Origin: Turritopsis dohrnii
Lineage: Eukaryota; Cnidaria; Hydrozoa; Anthoathecata; Oceaniidae
Direction: 5' to 3'
Assembly: GCA_027922465.2 (NCBI GenBank)
Contig: BQMF02000232.1
Coordinates: 1 to 64,000 of the forward strand
Length of the DNA: 64,000 nt
The position numbers and the translations under genes are program-made. Position 1 is the stretch's first letter. Every line of letters begins with the position of its first letter. Below, in pieces: positions 22,855 to 36,572 of the stretch. Under the pieces are notes generated by a model that saw only the letters and a program-made list of their open reading frames with translations, did not search any database and had not been told where the DNA came from.

Positions 22855-24575
22855 AACCAATCCAAATGTGAATTCAGTTACGAGTGAATGGCGATGTGTT
22901 ATAGCTAATTAACATAGTTCTTTAGCTGCTGAAAATTAGACGGGATGGGACAATCCAAACACTACAGAAAATCCTTTTCAATAAAACTACATTTTTATGT
23001 TAAGGGATCCCAAAAGTACATATGTAATACGATTTCTTTCATCACTCAAAATCATTTTAATTATTACGTTACTTTTCATTTTCTAAAGTGAAAGCGTCAG
23101 AGAAAAACAACTCTAGACTGTGAGAATTTTAAGACTTTTAATAATGTAATGGTCTGTTGTAACCTTGTTGTTCATAAACCGGTGAAGGATTATTTTTTTG
23201 GTTGTATGCACCTTTTTCTTGCAAGCTCTTTTAACTAAAATTTTATAAATGACTCTAATTTCTATATTATTTATGTTTTGTGAACCAGCATTTTAACTTC
23301 TTCCATATTTCGATTCAACATTTGGCTCATTCATTTCCTTTTTATAACCAGAACGTGATCGGTTCCATATGGAGGAAAACAATTCTATTATTCATATACC
23401 TTAGTAAATTTGATTAAAATTAATTTCAAAAATAGTTAACCATGTTTTATATTTTCCCAATTGCTAAACATAGTTAGCAAAGAGATACAGTTTGAGTTCG
23501 ATGATTCGAATGAGTTTATGCTTAATTCGAACAAATTATTTTCCTTTGAGAAATCTTTCATTCAAACGGCTCATGATCTAACAATTGATAATTCAAACAC
23601 TTCTTTTGTCTCCTGTCAGTGATACAAATATCGAACTTCGACTGTCTAAAATGTAGACATCTCCTCATAATAGAACATCCAAGATAATTCAAAAGTTCAA
23701 TAATTACTTCAAAATTGATTTAAATCTTTTTGAAATGATTGTCTCTGAATGATAATCATAATGTATAACACCCATTATGATTGGTAGAATGTTAATCATA
23801 ATGTATTATGTTTGGTAGAATGTTTTCTTTCACTTTTCGCTCTTGAGTATTTTGTTTGTTTGTATTTATGTTTAGATGTTTTTTTGTATAGGGTATGTTA
23901 ATTCGAAATAAATATGACTTTGGCATTATTGCAACCAGTTACTTCACTAGAAAGAAGCACATTTCAATTCCATCGCGTTCATTCTCCTGATCAGACCCCA
24001 CTCAGTACAAAGCTCCCACTTCATGTTTAATCATCGCAATCATCGTTGTGCGGACGTTTTGCGACGGTCAAATGACCATTGACATTTTTTTGTTTTCGTT
24101 TATTGTCGTTCTGATGTCAAAATCCAATGTTGTTTCACTGTTTCCGTTTCCACCATTAAACGAACGTCAGACAATTTGAGCAAAGTAACAAATATGATAT
24201 TAAAGATGGCCACGGGTTTTACTTTGAAGTGATTGTAAGTGTACATATTGTTTACCAACATAGAAAATGAAGTTGGCAAGGACAAGTTGCTACAAAAATG
24301 AAGTGTTTGAAGTTAGTGGCCATAGTGAAATTAAACCTTCTTAACTTGAATAGTAAGAATGGAAGATGGTTTTTTGTGAACCATGAATGCATGAATGTCT
24401 GTCACAAAGAAGTAGATTTCAACAACTTCATGTATTATTCAAAGTTTTGACGAGAAAACACAATTGCTTTCAAATTTAACCACAGAGTTTGCCGAATATC
24501 GAATGATTCTATCAAATACTGTTTCGCTGAAGGAAGTTCAATTCACTGTGTGTATTTAAAACATGAGAAGACCGG
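22855..24575. other. intergenic
   Basis: Begins with the LRR gene's 3' end and poly(A) signal. A 25-30 bp phrase with AATCATAATGTAT repeats around 23.75-23.81 kb. No other gene seen. Confidence 0.55.
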
Positions 24576-26985
24576 ATGAAGGTTTTTGTTTTTTTGCTAA
24601 CTGTTCTTGTCGAGATCTCATGTTGGAGGTGGCAGAATGACATGACAGTACAGAACCAAGTGCGGGTCAAAATCCGAGCTATGAACTTCAAGAAAATGAA
24701 AAACATTTTAGGGTTAACAAAGGACGTTGGTGTGGTATCAAGTAGGAAAGAATGTGGGACGAAATGCATTAATGATCCTTCTTGCTACGGGTTTTCTTTT
24801 GAACGAAAACCAATCAACGGCAAGCATATTTGTTATGTCAGCAATTCCTTATTCGGATGGCTGGACGTGGAATGGGTTACGGACGGTAGATTTGATTACT
24901 TTCAGGTTCCGGTAAGTCGATGATTTAATCAGTATATATACCTGTATAATCTGTATTTGTTTGTAATGTATGACTTAATGTCTTTTTTATCATAGAATAC
25001 TTGTATGCGGAATATAGGTGTTTGTGAGAATCAAACATGTATTTCGGATGGAGATCTTCGGAATTATGAATGCAGAGTTTATGGTAAGAAATGTGCTTGT
25101 AACTGTGCATAGGAAAATCAAACAAAATTTGTCAGATATGTTCCCTTACATTCTGGCTATGTACTCATCTGTGAAATGCCTCTAGAAAGATACAAATAAC
25201 ACTGACTTTGGGTTTGGTGAGGAAAGGCTTTTTTAATCCGAATTTGGGCTCGTCTTATAGTATTTTGTAGATCCTCCAGTGAAGCAACAAAAATGCCTCC
25301 AAAACATGGAGTTAGCTGCATGACAGTTTCATTATAGGCAATCCTTGATATAGGATGCATGTTTGTCAGCACGATGTTTACTTTGAGAATGATTTTCTGG
25401 TCAATCAAGAAATGGTGAACGGATTTATACAAAATGAAATAAAAATAAAATTCATTTGTTTTTTAGATAAGAACTCATCATGTTTGTCATTGAAACATAA
25501 TTTTGGAGTTACCTCAGGAGAGCATTTCATCTTTCCATGGAAAAATGCTTCGAAGATTCGAACTATGTGTAGAGGTAAATATTGATCATAGATTGTTTAG
25601 TCCAATCTCCAGTACCTGAAAATGCCGTGACCAGAAAACTTATAATGTAAGCAGATTCGTTTAATCAACCTCTTCTCGGCTGCGTGAACCAATGAGATTG
25701 TAGGTTAGTTTTTCACTGTGAAATTGTTCTTTAAGTATGCATCCGACATTGGAATATATAGTTGGTGTGACGACTCTTGCTCACTAATGTGTAGTTTAAA
25801 TTTGTAAATTTTGTTGAGGTTATCAAGAAACCGGTTTCCTAGACATAAATTTCCACCTACCCTAAGAAAACAATTCAGGTGTGCAATTGATGTGTACAAT
25901 AAACCTTCTTTACCTTCTTTACCTATTTTGATAATGTGATTTTCACTGGAACAACACACGTGTTAAACACATAGAGTGACGTAAATTCGACTTATAAATA
26001 TGATTTCTAGAGACGTAGATTCCGATAATTTCTGTGCCTTTGTTCAAAGCGAAAGAGTTACATTATCCAACGAGCGCAAACGCACTTCCCTCTGAATAAT
26101 TTTTCACAATGATTCAATTACTCCTGTTTCACAGAATGCACAATAGCGATAGTTGAAACGAAAGAAAACTGAATGTTCTACTGTCTCGGACTATGTTCAT
26201 GTCAGAATAAGGTCGAGTTCTGAAAAAAAAAACAAACAAAAACGCTTGAATGAAAATTAAAAAATTTTAATAGGATTATATTGAAACCTTGATAGCTAAA
26301 ATCTATTTCTTAGTTCGGAAATGGGAACGTTGTAAATGTAAATATCAGTGACATTGAGTTTATTTGAATGTGTGTCAATCCCTAACTTATAAATTGAAAA
26401 AGGAATGCTATTTGGTTGTCTGCACATGTCTCCTTTCCTTGTTATGATGTATATCTGTTGAACTTCGTAGATGGGTTCACCATGATCGCAAATGCAAACG
26501 CGCACCAAGATGGTATCCGTAATTTTCATTTCACGAAACGATCAAAATTCAAGCCGGGGATTTCAATATTGGAAAATACCATGTTTACTAACTCATTCCT
26601 TCAAGAGACTATGACGTCATTAAACTTCAAACAGTTGTGGTTTGTATGTTACAAACCGGAGACTAGTAGAACTTTAAGTATTATCACCACCAACGATACG
26701 TTTGGAGTGAGCGTTATCAAAGCATTGATGGGTAACAACCACACCTGTCCCAGCTGTGGGGGTTATACGCCAACTTTAGAAGACAACTCCATGTTAGGTC
26801 GGAACTGTCATTGGTGGATTGATAAAAAATGGGGAATGGTGGGATACCCGTTCTCTTCCACTCATTTGTTTTATATGTACGGTCATCAATGGTTTCTCGA
26901 TCAAGTAAAAAAAGAATACCATTGTGATGATATGTCTACCACTGATATCAAAGCTGGATCGTACTGGAAGATATATGTCAAGTAA
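24576..26985 (+). CDS. secreted PAN/apple + EGF-like + fibrinogen-related protein
   Basis: Four exons in phase: 24576-24911, 24996-25083, 25467-25574 and 26471-26985, about 348 residues. The signal peptide is MKVFVFLLTVLVEISC. Exon 1 carries a PAN/apple-type domain (SRKECGTKCINDPSCYGFSF is the core). Exon 2 is a short cysteine-rich EGF-like segment (CMRNIGVCENQTC ... YECRVY). Exons 3-4 form a fibrinogen-related C-terminal region: a start with CLSLKHNFGVTSGEHFIFPW, then DGFTMIANANAH, LNFKQLWFVCYKPETSRTL, a CPSCGGYTP block and a final CDD ... GSYWKIYVK. I know this domain order from many coral and anemone secreted proteins, some found in skeletal matrix; the link to mineralisation is not shown here. 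Likely an extracellular lectin-like or matrix protein. Confidence 0.8.
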
Positions 26986-28672
26986 GCAGAGAGGCAACCT
27001 GTAAATTTGTACGGTCACTTTAAAAGTGATTTTAATGTACGACTTAACCTAACTTTGAAAGGAGACACTCGCTGCTGGCTAACAAAAACCAAAAGCCAGA
27101 CTGATCTATAGCCGAGATTCATGATTGGATGAAATATCTATAGCCGAGATCCATGATTGGATGAGATGTGGTAAAAACAATGACAAGCAATAAGGAAAAA
27201 TATTGTTCTCGCTTGCTAACAGTTATGTAAGAAGAACCTTCAAACTGCCGTAAGATAATTTTTTATAGCAGAATGCAAACAATAAAATGAAACGGTAGCT
27301 TCAATTGTGGAAGTTTTGGTTATTAAAAATAGTAATGCAGTTGCAGGAGCACTGTTGCTATGTTCGAAGACAAGAGATGTTTCGCAGCAAATACCTTTCA
27401 ATGTTTTTACTCTCGACATATTTTGCTGTGAACCCTTTGTAAGTTGGAATAGGTACGAATAAATTTCTTCGTTTTCTTTGCAATCATGATTCCATAGTTT
27501 ACTTTGTACTTGAAGTTAAAAGTTGTTTTTCGCTTAGTTTTAAGATTGTTAGATTATGATTGTCATTATGAGCTCTATAAAATGCCTAAACTAAGATTTT
27601 TATATATTCACATAATTGTAAAAAACAAAAACATGCTTTACAACTATACGTATATTAGCAGAGTTTGTTGTCAAAGAAATGGTCTGCCTTATGACGGAGA
27701 ACTCATTAATTAAATTAAATGGTTTTAATCTATAGCTCAGACAGAGCTTATTAAATGGCATTAAAATAAATTGAATGCCGATTCAAAATTCACGAGACAT
27801 CGCCTTGTTGACAAACTTTTGTTTCTCAAGACCAAAGTTTTTAACTGGGAGAAATCCCAGTTTCTGAATCCAGTCCGTGTGTGGGGTTTTGCTCTAGTTC
27901 CAGAATGATTGTGACTGTAATTTTCTTTGCATTCTGTCCCGCTTAAGTTCTGATCATTTGCGACGTTCACAATGTATTGTGGGTCCATGCTTGTTCTCGA
28001 TTAGTATAATAAAAGCTCTGGAATACTTTAATTTCTAAAGTGGTAAATCGAGTAGATGTGAACAGATTTATTCTGAACAAGGAAGCTTCGGAAGTCAATG
28101 AATTTTTCTGAAAGACTGTTTCTTGTGAAGAAGTCAGCTTTTATAGATATACATTGGGTTAATATTTTATCGAAGAAGCTTCAGAAATTTGATTTACTCT
28201 CTAACAAATGTTGATTATGAAGACATTGATGGATTAAAAACTTGTGATTTATGCATTTATTTATTGGACTTTAGCAGGAATAATGTTTTAACGTTTCATC
28301 GTTTTCTAGCAGGTTACATAATAAATATAGACAATATTCAGTATGAAAAATGGAAAAGGTTATTGAAGTAAAAAATTCCATTCACAAGGAGTGCATTAGA
28401 AAGAGGAATATATGTATGATGTTTCTGAACATAGATAATTCATAAAGGTATTGCCAGGAATTTGTGACTATTATTGGAGGAAAAAACCGTTGAAAAAGTA
28501 ATCATTTCTACGGATACATTGTTCATGTAGAGAATGTTGAGGAGGAAACTGTTGAACAATCTCTGAAGATACAGATGTAGCTTGTTAATTAGGATGTATC
28601 AAATTCTGGCTGTTACGTTGCATTGCAAAGTGGAAATAGCAACTCTTCAAAATTCGAATTCAACAGAATTTT
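26986..28672. other. intergenic
   Basis: Contains a direct repeat: ATCTATAGCCGAGAT followed by CATGATTGGATGA occurs at 27104-27132 and again at 27136-27164. The remaining ORFs (27504-27713, 28189-28371) show no domains. Confidence 0.55.
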
Positions 28673-30686
28673 TTTTGTGTACATTGCAAAAACACAAATT
28701 TTCATGGTATCCTTTCTCAAAATGTATAAATGATATCACAATACGGTTTTTTTTATAAGAAAGATATACCTTTTTGTATTTATGATTTATATTTATAAAG
28801 AAAAAATTCATACCAAAAAGTGTCGTATTTATTTTTCAAATATACACAACTTCACCGAAAAATCCATCGACAACGGGAATTTTTAAAAAAGTACCACTGC
28901 CTTCCGTGCCTACAAACCAAACTAGATGTACTTTTTCCCGCCTAAAACCAGTTTTTTTGAAGAGAGGGGGGTCCAAATTACCAAATAGCGTGCGAACACG
29001 GGCTAGACAGCGATTCTTCAGTATGAAAAACCTTGATTTTCTTTTTAAATTGACGAGAAAAGTTTTGTAAAATGCTCAGATCAACCGTGTTCGCATTTCA
29101 TGTTACGCTCCAATCTTTTAGCTTTCATAAAAAACTAAAGTTTTCCATGTATATTCATTTCTGTTTGGGAAGTAGCCTTTTATATACCATACACTTTTAC
29201 CCCCCGTCAGTGATTTTCAAAACCGAACGCTTCATTTTTGTTTACATCAAAGAAGCCAATCAAATGTCAATAACCGCAAAATTAAACCAATCAGATTCCA
29301 AGAAATATCCGTTTCAATTATTTCAAATATCATGCGATCACGCAAGAAGAAGGCAGCTGAAAACGAAGCATGTAAGTATATATCAATTATCATCTTGTGT
29401 GTTATGGCTTCAAAATTTATTGTTAAGACCTGAATGGTGCGAGAATTCCCCTAACATTACATGGTTAACATTTGCATATTGCATATTGCATATTGTAAGT
29501 GAGCTTATTTGGAATTTATACATTCATTTGAGAAATAAGTGTTATGGGGATATAGAGATAAAGAAAAGAAAATTATTGATATTCTCCGAAAAATTGTACT
29601 TACTACTAATATGAATGAGGAGAGTCCTGCCGTACTTACAGGTGGATGCTCTTAGAAGTAGGATTAAAAGGTTAATATTATTGCTCAAAAAAAGAATCTT
29701 ATCCCTCATATCTGAAAAAGGCAGGTGAACAAATTTTTTTTAACCTCCCAAACAGTATGATGAGCTCAGTGAATGTGCCATTAAACTGAAAAATAAAAAT
29801 ACTGCAATGAGCCAGAAAATTCATGATATGGCAATTAATCTTGGTATGATGAAATTGGAGTTTGAAAAGACATACACATAGTAGTAGTGTAACTTCAAAA
29901 TATTGTGTAATTTACCAAGATGAATTATCTCAGAATAATTCTTAGGATGTAAATATCGTGTTTGTTTACATTTCCATAATGAATTGAATTAGTTCATAGA
30001 ATGTGACTTAGATTAGAATGACCAATCAGGAAAATTTTATATAAAACCTATATAATTTTTCATGTGATAACAAAACTTTATTACTGTATGTAAAATACTT
30101 TTTGATTTCTTCAAAGTTACCAAAAGAAGTCTCGTGAATGTATTCGGAATGCAGAGTGAAAACCGATTGAAGAGAGGAGAAGAAGAGGAAGAAGAAAGAG
30201 GCGGAGGAGAAGAAGAAAGAGAAAGAAGAGGAACGATGATTGGAAAGACAGGCAAGAAGGAAAAGGGCGTACATCACCTACAGTAAGAAAACAGGCATGT
30301 GACAAATCAACATGTGTCAGTGCAATTTTTTCCACTTGTGCAGATGCTGGTTCGACTTATTTTCCGACATCAGGGTGGACGGGGTAGAAAGGTTTTTTTT
30401 CAAAATTAATGTAATTTTCATATTAATTATTTTTAATGTTGTATTGTTCCGAATATATTGTTGTTATAGTCTTCATTATCATCTTGATATCCCTACAGTT
30501 CACCTAAATAGAAAAAAACAATATAAAATAGACTGACTAGCCCTTTTTTTGGACCAAATTGGACCAATTTTCCCCAATTGCAAGTGCATTTATTGTGAAA
30601 ATCAAAACAAATTTATGCCATTAACATATAGATATCCCTACAACAGCCTACTTAACTAAAAAGACAACAGAAAATATACTTTTACA

Positions 30687-31015
30687 GGATAACCTACTTG
30701 ATTAACCCTTTTTCGGGCCAAATTGTACCAACTTACCCGAATTTGAATTCAATAAATTACTAAGATATAGAATGAATGGTTCTCCTTAGCATCTAAGTAT
30801 CATTTATTATTGACCTAACTCAAAAGAAGTCACAAAAATAGACTTTTACAGGGTAACGTACTTGATTGTCCCTTTTTCGGGCCAAATTGGACCAACTTAC
30901 CCAAATTTGAATTCAATGAATTACTAGGATATAGAATGAATGGTTCTCCTTAGCATCTAAGTATCATTTAATATTGAGCTAACTCAAAAGAAGTCACAAA
31001 AATAGACTTTCACAG
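30687..31015 (+). repeat. ~164-bp minisatellite, two full units (copy 1)
   Basis: Units start at 30687 and 30852 with GGATAACCTACTTG or GGTAACGTACTTG, and a partial third begins at 31016. Each unit holds CCCTTTTTCGGGCCAAATTG and a TTAGCATCTAAGTATCATTT block. Copy 2 of the duplication has one more unit. Confidence 0.9.
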
Positions 31016-31360
31016 GGTAACGTACCTAATTGACCCTTTTTCGGACCAAAAATCCCCCAAAATAGGACATAAGCCCAAAAATGATATCAAGATTTAATTA
31101 AAATGTCATAGGGCAATGAAATTTTTCATCACACCTACAAAACTGTTACTAATTTACACTTTTCAGTGTTGAAATCTGTTGATTTCTTTTTTGAGAGGGG
31201 CAAATTTCCCAAAATCCCCTAATTTTCTGACCCTAATCTTATAGAAATTTTCGCAATTTTTTTTTTATTTATAAGAAAAATTAATCACCTATCAAAAGCT
31301 TTTTACAGAACTTAAATACCTTTTTGCTAACTTGAGATATTTGAAAAAAGGTAAGGCAAG

Positions 31361-32289
31361 GTGAAAAATCTCAAATTTCCCGATCGCATTTCCGAACGTA
31401 ACAGCCGTGCCTCACTTGTTTCGTACAATAATGCTGTGTTTTTGGTGAAGCTTTTATGGATACACTGGAATCTTGTTATGATTCGTAGTCTTTTCCCATC
31501 TCAGTGTAACCATGGAACAAGGTTTGGAATGAAAAATCATAGATACTTTGAAACACTGAGTCCTACCCTAAAACACCTACAGATCATAATGATCAACCAC
31601 TGTGAAGGCTTTGGCCGCAAAAATGGCCTAAAATTCAATGCTGCCAAGACACAGTTGATCGTTTCCGGCAAACCCTCCTCTCACATAGAAATATCCTTGA
31701 ATAGCAACAGCATCAAACCTCTAGCAGAATTGAAACATCTTGGTTTTCTATGGGCCACAAACAGGACAAATAAAATCACACTGAAGAGACATCTCAACTC
31801 CCGGTTAGCAGAGCTATGGGCAACAACATCATCTCTTGTCTCTTGTGGCATCAGAAAAATGCACCCTCACACCATCACATCAATATTTAAAGCAATAGTC
31901 GTACCTAAATCCTTTTGCGGATTGGAGATAGTGAATATCAACACAACGCTGACAAATTACCTCAACCAAAAATTTCGCTTAGGTTTCAAATCACTCTTGG
32001 GTCTCTCGAAACAATGCAGAAACGACGTACACAGGAACTCCTGAATGTCAACACCATGAAACCCCTCCTTGCTTACCGGAAAATAAACCTTCTGCGTCTC
32101 TTAATGAAGAACAACTCCACCTCAGCGTATCTTCTGTCAATCCTGAACACACCGAAAGTAGATCGATCATATTCCATCATACAGTCATACAGGACCTACT
32201 CAACACTTGCTCCAAGAAAACATCGATCCTATCACGATCCTTCTGTCTCCAGCCCCTGTAAAAGCTCCGAAAAACACTCCATCACTTGA
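31361..32289 (+). pseudogene. non-LTR retrotransposon RT fragment (copy 1)
   Basis: Two overlapping frames (31361-32044 and 31915-32289). The first contains NGLKFNAAKTQLIVSG, which matches the late palm segment of non-LTR reverse transcriptases (LxFNxxKT), then a thumb-like region with LKHLGFLW. The catalytic FADD-type motif, the endonuclease and the rest are absent, and the frame is broken. It is a fragment, not a working gene. The clade (CR1/L2-like or other) cannot be fixed by eye. Confidence 0.65.
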
Positions 32290-34805
32290 TGATGACAAAA
32301 TTAAACTTTTTCAGGAACTCTTTTCAAATTGAAATTTTCAAATTGAAAATCTTTCAGGGACCTTTTTTAAAATCAAATATTCCAACATGAGTCATTATTG
32401 TTTTTTTAACTCTGTAATTATCTGTATAAAAGAAAAGCGAAAACTTTAAACATATATTTTAAGATGTCTCCAGTAGTGAACTTTTGACATTTTTGATTTA
32501 TTTTTTGAAGTATATCATCCTAGCTGTTAGTCTTTTCTTTTGGGATTTCTTACTACATAGTCTATACTTCACATTTCTAGATCCGATTTTATCAATTTTC
32601 TCATACTCCATTCTCAGGTAATTTTTCACAGCCTTTTTTGCTTTATAGCTAGTTCTCTTTCTAGGAATTCATTTCCACGTATATTTCCACGTATACATAT
32701 TTTTTGTAGGTAGGATGTTATTAGTTTATTCTTGTATCTATTTTTTATACCCACTATTAGGGTGATTAAAGAGACTGAAATAAAAAAAAGTTTTGTGTAC
32801 ATTGCAAAAACACAAATTTTCATGGTATCCTTTCTCAAAATGTATAAATGATATCACAATACGGTTTTTTTTATAAGAAAGATATACCTTTTTGTATTTA
32901 TGATTTATATTTATAAAGAAAAAATTCATACCAAAAAGTGTCGTATTTATTTTTCAAATATACACAACTTCACCGAAAAATCCATCGACAACGGGAATTT
33001 TTAAAAAAGTACCACTGCCTTCCGTGCCTACAAACCAAACTAGATGTACTTTTTCCCGCCTAAAACCAGTTTTTTTGAAGAGAGGGGGGGTCCAAATTAC
33101 CAAATAGCGTGCGAACACGGGCTAGACAGCGATTCTTCAGTATGAAAAACCTTGATTTTCTTTTTAAATTGACGAGAAAAGTTTTGTAAAATGCTCAGAT
33201 CAACCGTGTTCGCATTTCATGTTACGCTCCAATCTTTTAGCTTTCATAAAAAACTAAAGTTTTCCATGTATATTCATTTCTGTTTGGGAAGTAGCCTTTT
33301 ATATACCATACACTTTTACCCCCCGTCAGTGATTTTCAAAACCGAACGCTTCATTTTTGTTTACATCAAAGAAGCCAATCAAATGTCAATAACCGCAAAA
33401 TTAAACCAATCAGATTCCAAGAAATATCCGTTTCAATTATTTCAAATATCATGCGATCACGCAAGAAGAAGGCAGCTGAAAACGAAGCATGTAAGTATAT
33501 ATCAATTATCATCTTGTGTGTTATGGCTTCAAAATTTATTGTTAAGACCTGAATGGTGCGAGAATTCCCCTAACATTACATGGTTAACATTTGCATATTG
33601 CATATTGCATATTGTAAGTGAGCTTATTTGGAATTTATACATTCATTTGAGAAATAAGTGTTATGGGGATATAGAGATAAAGAAAAGAAAATTATTGATA
33701 TTCTCCGAAAAATTGTACTTACTACTAATATGAATGAGGAGAGTCCTGCCGTACTTACAGGTGGATGCTCTTAGAAGTAGGATTAAAAGGTTAATATTAT
33801 TGCTCAAAAAAAGAATCTTATCCCTCATCTCTGAAAAAGGCAGGTGAACAAATTTTTTTTAACCTCCCAAACAGTATGATGAGCTCAGTGAATGTGCCAT
33901 TAAACTGAAAAATAAAAATACTGCAATGAGCCAGAAAATTCATGATATGGCAATTAATCTTGGTATGATGAAATTGGAGTTTGAAAAGACATACACATAG
34001 TAGTAGTGTAACTTCAAAATATTGTGTAATTTACCAAGATGAATTATCTCAGAATAATTCTTAGGATGTAAATATCGTGTTTGTTTACATTTCCATAATG
34101 AATTGAATTAGTTCATAGAATGTGACTTAGATTAGAATGACCAATCAGGAAAATTTTATATAAAACCTATATAATTTTTCATGTGATAACAAAACTTTAT
34201 TACTGTATGTAAAATACTTTTTGATTTCTTCAAAGTTACCAAAAGAAGTCTCGTGAATGTATTCGGAATGCAGAGTGAAAACCGATTGAAGAGAGGAGAA
34301 GAAGAGGAAGAAGAAAGAGGCGGAGGAGAAGAAGAAAGAGAAAGAAGAGGAACGATGATTGGAAAGACAGGCAAGAAGGAAAAGGGCGTACATCACCTAC
34401 AGTAAGAAAACAGGCATGTGACAAATCAACATGTGTCAGTGCAATTTTTTCCACTTGTGCAGATGCTGGTTCGACTTATTTTCCGACATCAGGGTGGACG
34501 GGGTAGAAAGGTTTTTTTTCAAAATTAATGTAATTTTCATATTAATTATTTTTAATGTTGTATTGTTCCGAATATATTGTTGTTATAGTCTTCATTATCA
34601 TCTTGATATCCCTACAGTTCACCTAAATAGAAAAAAACAATATAAAATAGACTGACTAGCCCTTTTTTTGGACCAAATTGGACCAATTTTCCCCAATTGC
34701 AAGTGCATTTATTGTGAAAATCAAAACAAATTTATGCCATTAACATATAGATATCCCTACAACAGCCTACTTAACTAAAAAGACAACAGAAAATATACTT
34801 TTACA

Positions 34806-35298
34806 GGATAACCTACTTGATTAACCCTTTTTCGGGCCAAATTGTACCAACTTACCCGAATTTGAATTCAATAAATTACTAAGATATAGAATGAATGGTT
34901 CTCCTTAGCATCTAAGTATCATTTATTATTGACCTAACTCAAAAGAAGTCACAAAAATAGACTTTTACAGGGTAACGTACTTGATTGTCCCTTTTTCGGG
35001 CCAAATTGGACCAACTTACCCAAATTTGAATTCAATGAATTACTAGGATATAGAATGAATGGTTCTCCTTAGCATCTAAGTATCATTTAATATTGACGTA
35101 ACTCAAAAGAAGTCACAAAAATAGACTTTTACAGGGTAACGTACTTGATTGTCCCTTTTTCGGGCCAAATTGGACCAACTTACCCAAATTTGAATTCAAT
35201 GAATTACTAGGATATAGAATAAATGGTTCTCCTTAGCATCTAAGTATCATTTAATATTGAGCTAACTCAAAAAAAGTCACAAAAATAGACTTTCACAG
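34806..35298 (+). repeat. ~164-bp minisatellite, three full units (copy 2)
   Basis: Units begin at 34806, 34971 and 35135, with a partial fourth at 35299. Same unit as at 30687. The extra unit accounts for the whole length difference between the two 4 kb copies. Confidence 0.9.
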
Positions 35299-35643
35299 GG
35301 TAACGTACCTAATTGACCCTTTTTCGGACCAAAAATCCCCCAAAATAGGACATAAGCCCAAAAATGATATCAAGATTTAATTAAAATGTCATAGGGCAAT
35401 GAAATTTTTCATCACACCTACAAAACTGTTACTAATTTACACTTTTCAGTGTTGAAATCTGTTGATTTCTTTTTTGAGAGGGGCAAATTTCCCAAAATCC
35501 CCTAATTTTCTGACCCTAATCTTATAGAAATTTTCGCAATTTTTTTTTTATTTATAAGAAAAATTAATCACCTATCAAAAGCTTTTTACAGAACTTAAAT
35601 ACCTTTTTGCTAACTTGAGATATTTGAAAAAAGGTAAGGCAAG

Positions 35644-36572
35644 GTGAAAAATCTCAAATTTCCCGATCGCATTTCCGAACGTAACAGCCGTGCCTCACTT
35701 GTTTCGTACAATAATGCTGTGTTTTTGGTGAAGCTTTTATGGATACACTGGAATCTTGTTATGATTCGTAGTCTTTTCCCATCTCAGTGTAACCATGGAA
35801 CAAGGTTTGGAATGAAAAATCATAGATACTTTGAAACACTGAGTCCTACCCTAAAACACCTACAGATCATAATGATCAACCACTGTGAAGGCTTTGGCCG
35901 CAAAAATGGCCTAAAATTCAATGCTGCCAAGACACAGTTGATCGTTTCCGGCAAACCCTCCTCTCACATAGAAATATCCTTGAATAGCAACAGCATCAAA
36001 CCTCTAGCAGAATTGAAACATCTTGGTTTTCTATGGGCCACAAACAGGACAAATAAAATCACACTGAAGAGACATCTCAACTCCCGGTTAGCAGAGCTAT
36101 GGGCAACAACATCATCTCTTGTCTCTTGTGGCATCAGAAAAATGCACCCTCACACCATCACATCAATATTTAAAGCAATAGTCGTACCTAAATCCTTTTG
36201 CGGATTGGAGATAGTGAATATCAACACAACGCTGACAAATTACCTCAACCAAAAATTTCGCTTAGGTTTCAAATCACTCTTGGGTCTCTCGAAACAATGC
36301 AGAAACGACGTACACAGGAACTCCTGAATGTCAACACCATGAAACCCCTCCTTGCTTACCGGAAAATAAACCTTCTGCGTCTCTTAATGAAGAACAACTC
36401 CACCTCAGCGTATCTTCTGTCAATCCTGAACACACCGAAAGTAGATCGATCATATTCCATCATACAGTCATACAGGACCTACTCAACACTTGCTCCAAGA
36501 AAACATCGATCCTATCACGATCCTTCTGTCTCCAGCCCCTGTAAAAGCTCCGAAAAACACTCCATCACTTGA
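35644..36572 (+). pseudogene. non-LTR retrotransposon RT fragment (copy 2)
   Basis: The same broken frames as at 31361-32289, with identical translations over both ORFs. It shares the frame break, so the duplication came after inactivation. Confidence 0.65.

Larger units (their letters stand above)
28673..32790 (+). repeat. 4.1 kb tandem duplication, copy 1
   Basis: Starts TTTTGTGTACATTGCAAAAA and ends GACTGAAATAAAAAAAAG, directly joined to copy 2. By eye the copies differ at only a handful of positions. Each contains a GA-rich tract, a ~164-bp minisatellite and a dead reverse-transcriptase fragment. The near identity of long noncoding parts means the duplication is recent or has been homogenised. 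Confidence 0.95.

Noticed and set aside
29072..29614. 180-codon ORF, repeated at 33191-33733
   Set aside because: Its preservation in both copies reflects the recent duplication only; composition resembles translated AT-rich DNA and no domain is seen.
30170..30245. Arg/Glu-rich coding exon (and Ser/Pro-rich antisense ORFs)
   Set aside because: The tract is a GA-rich simple repeat; the ORFs on both strands are explained by composition.
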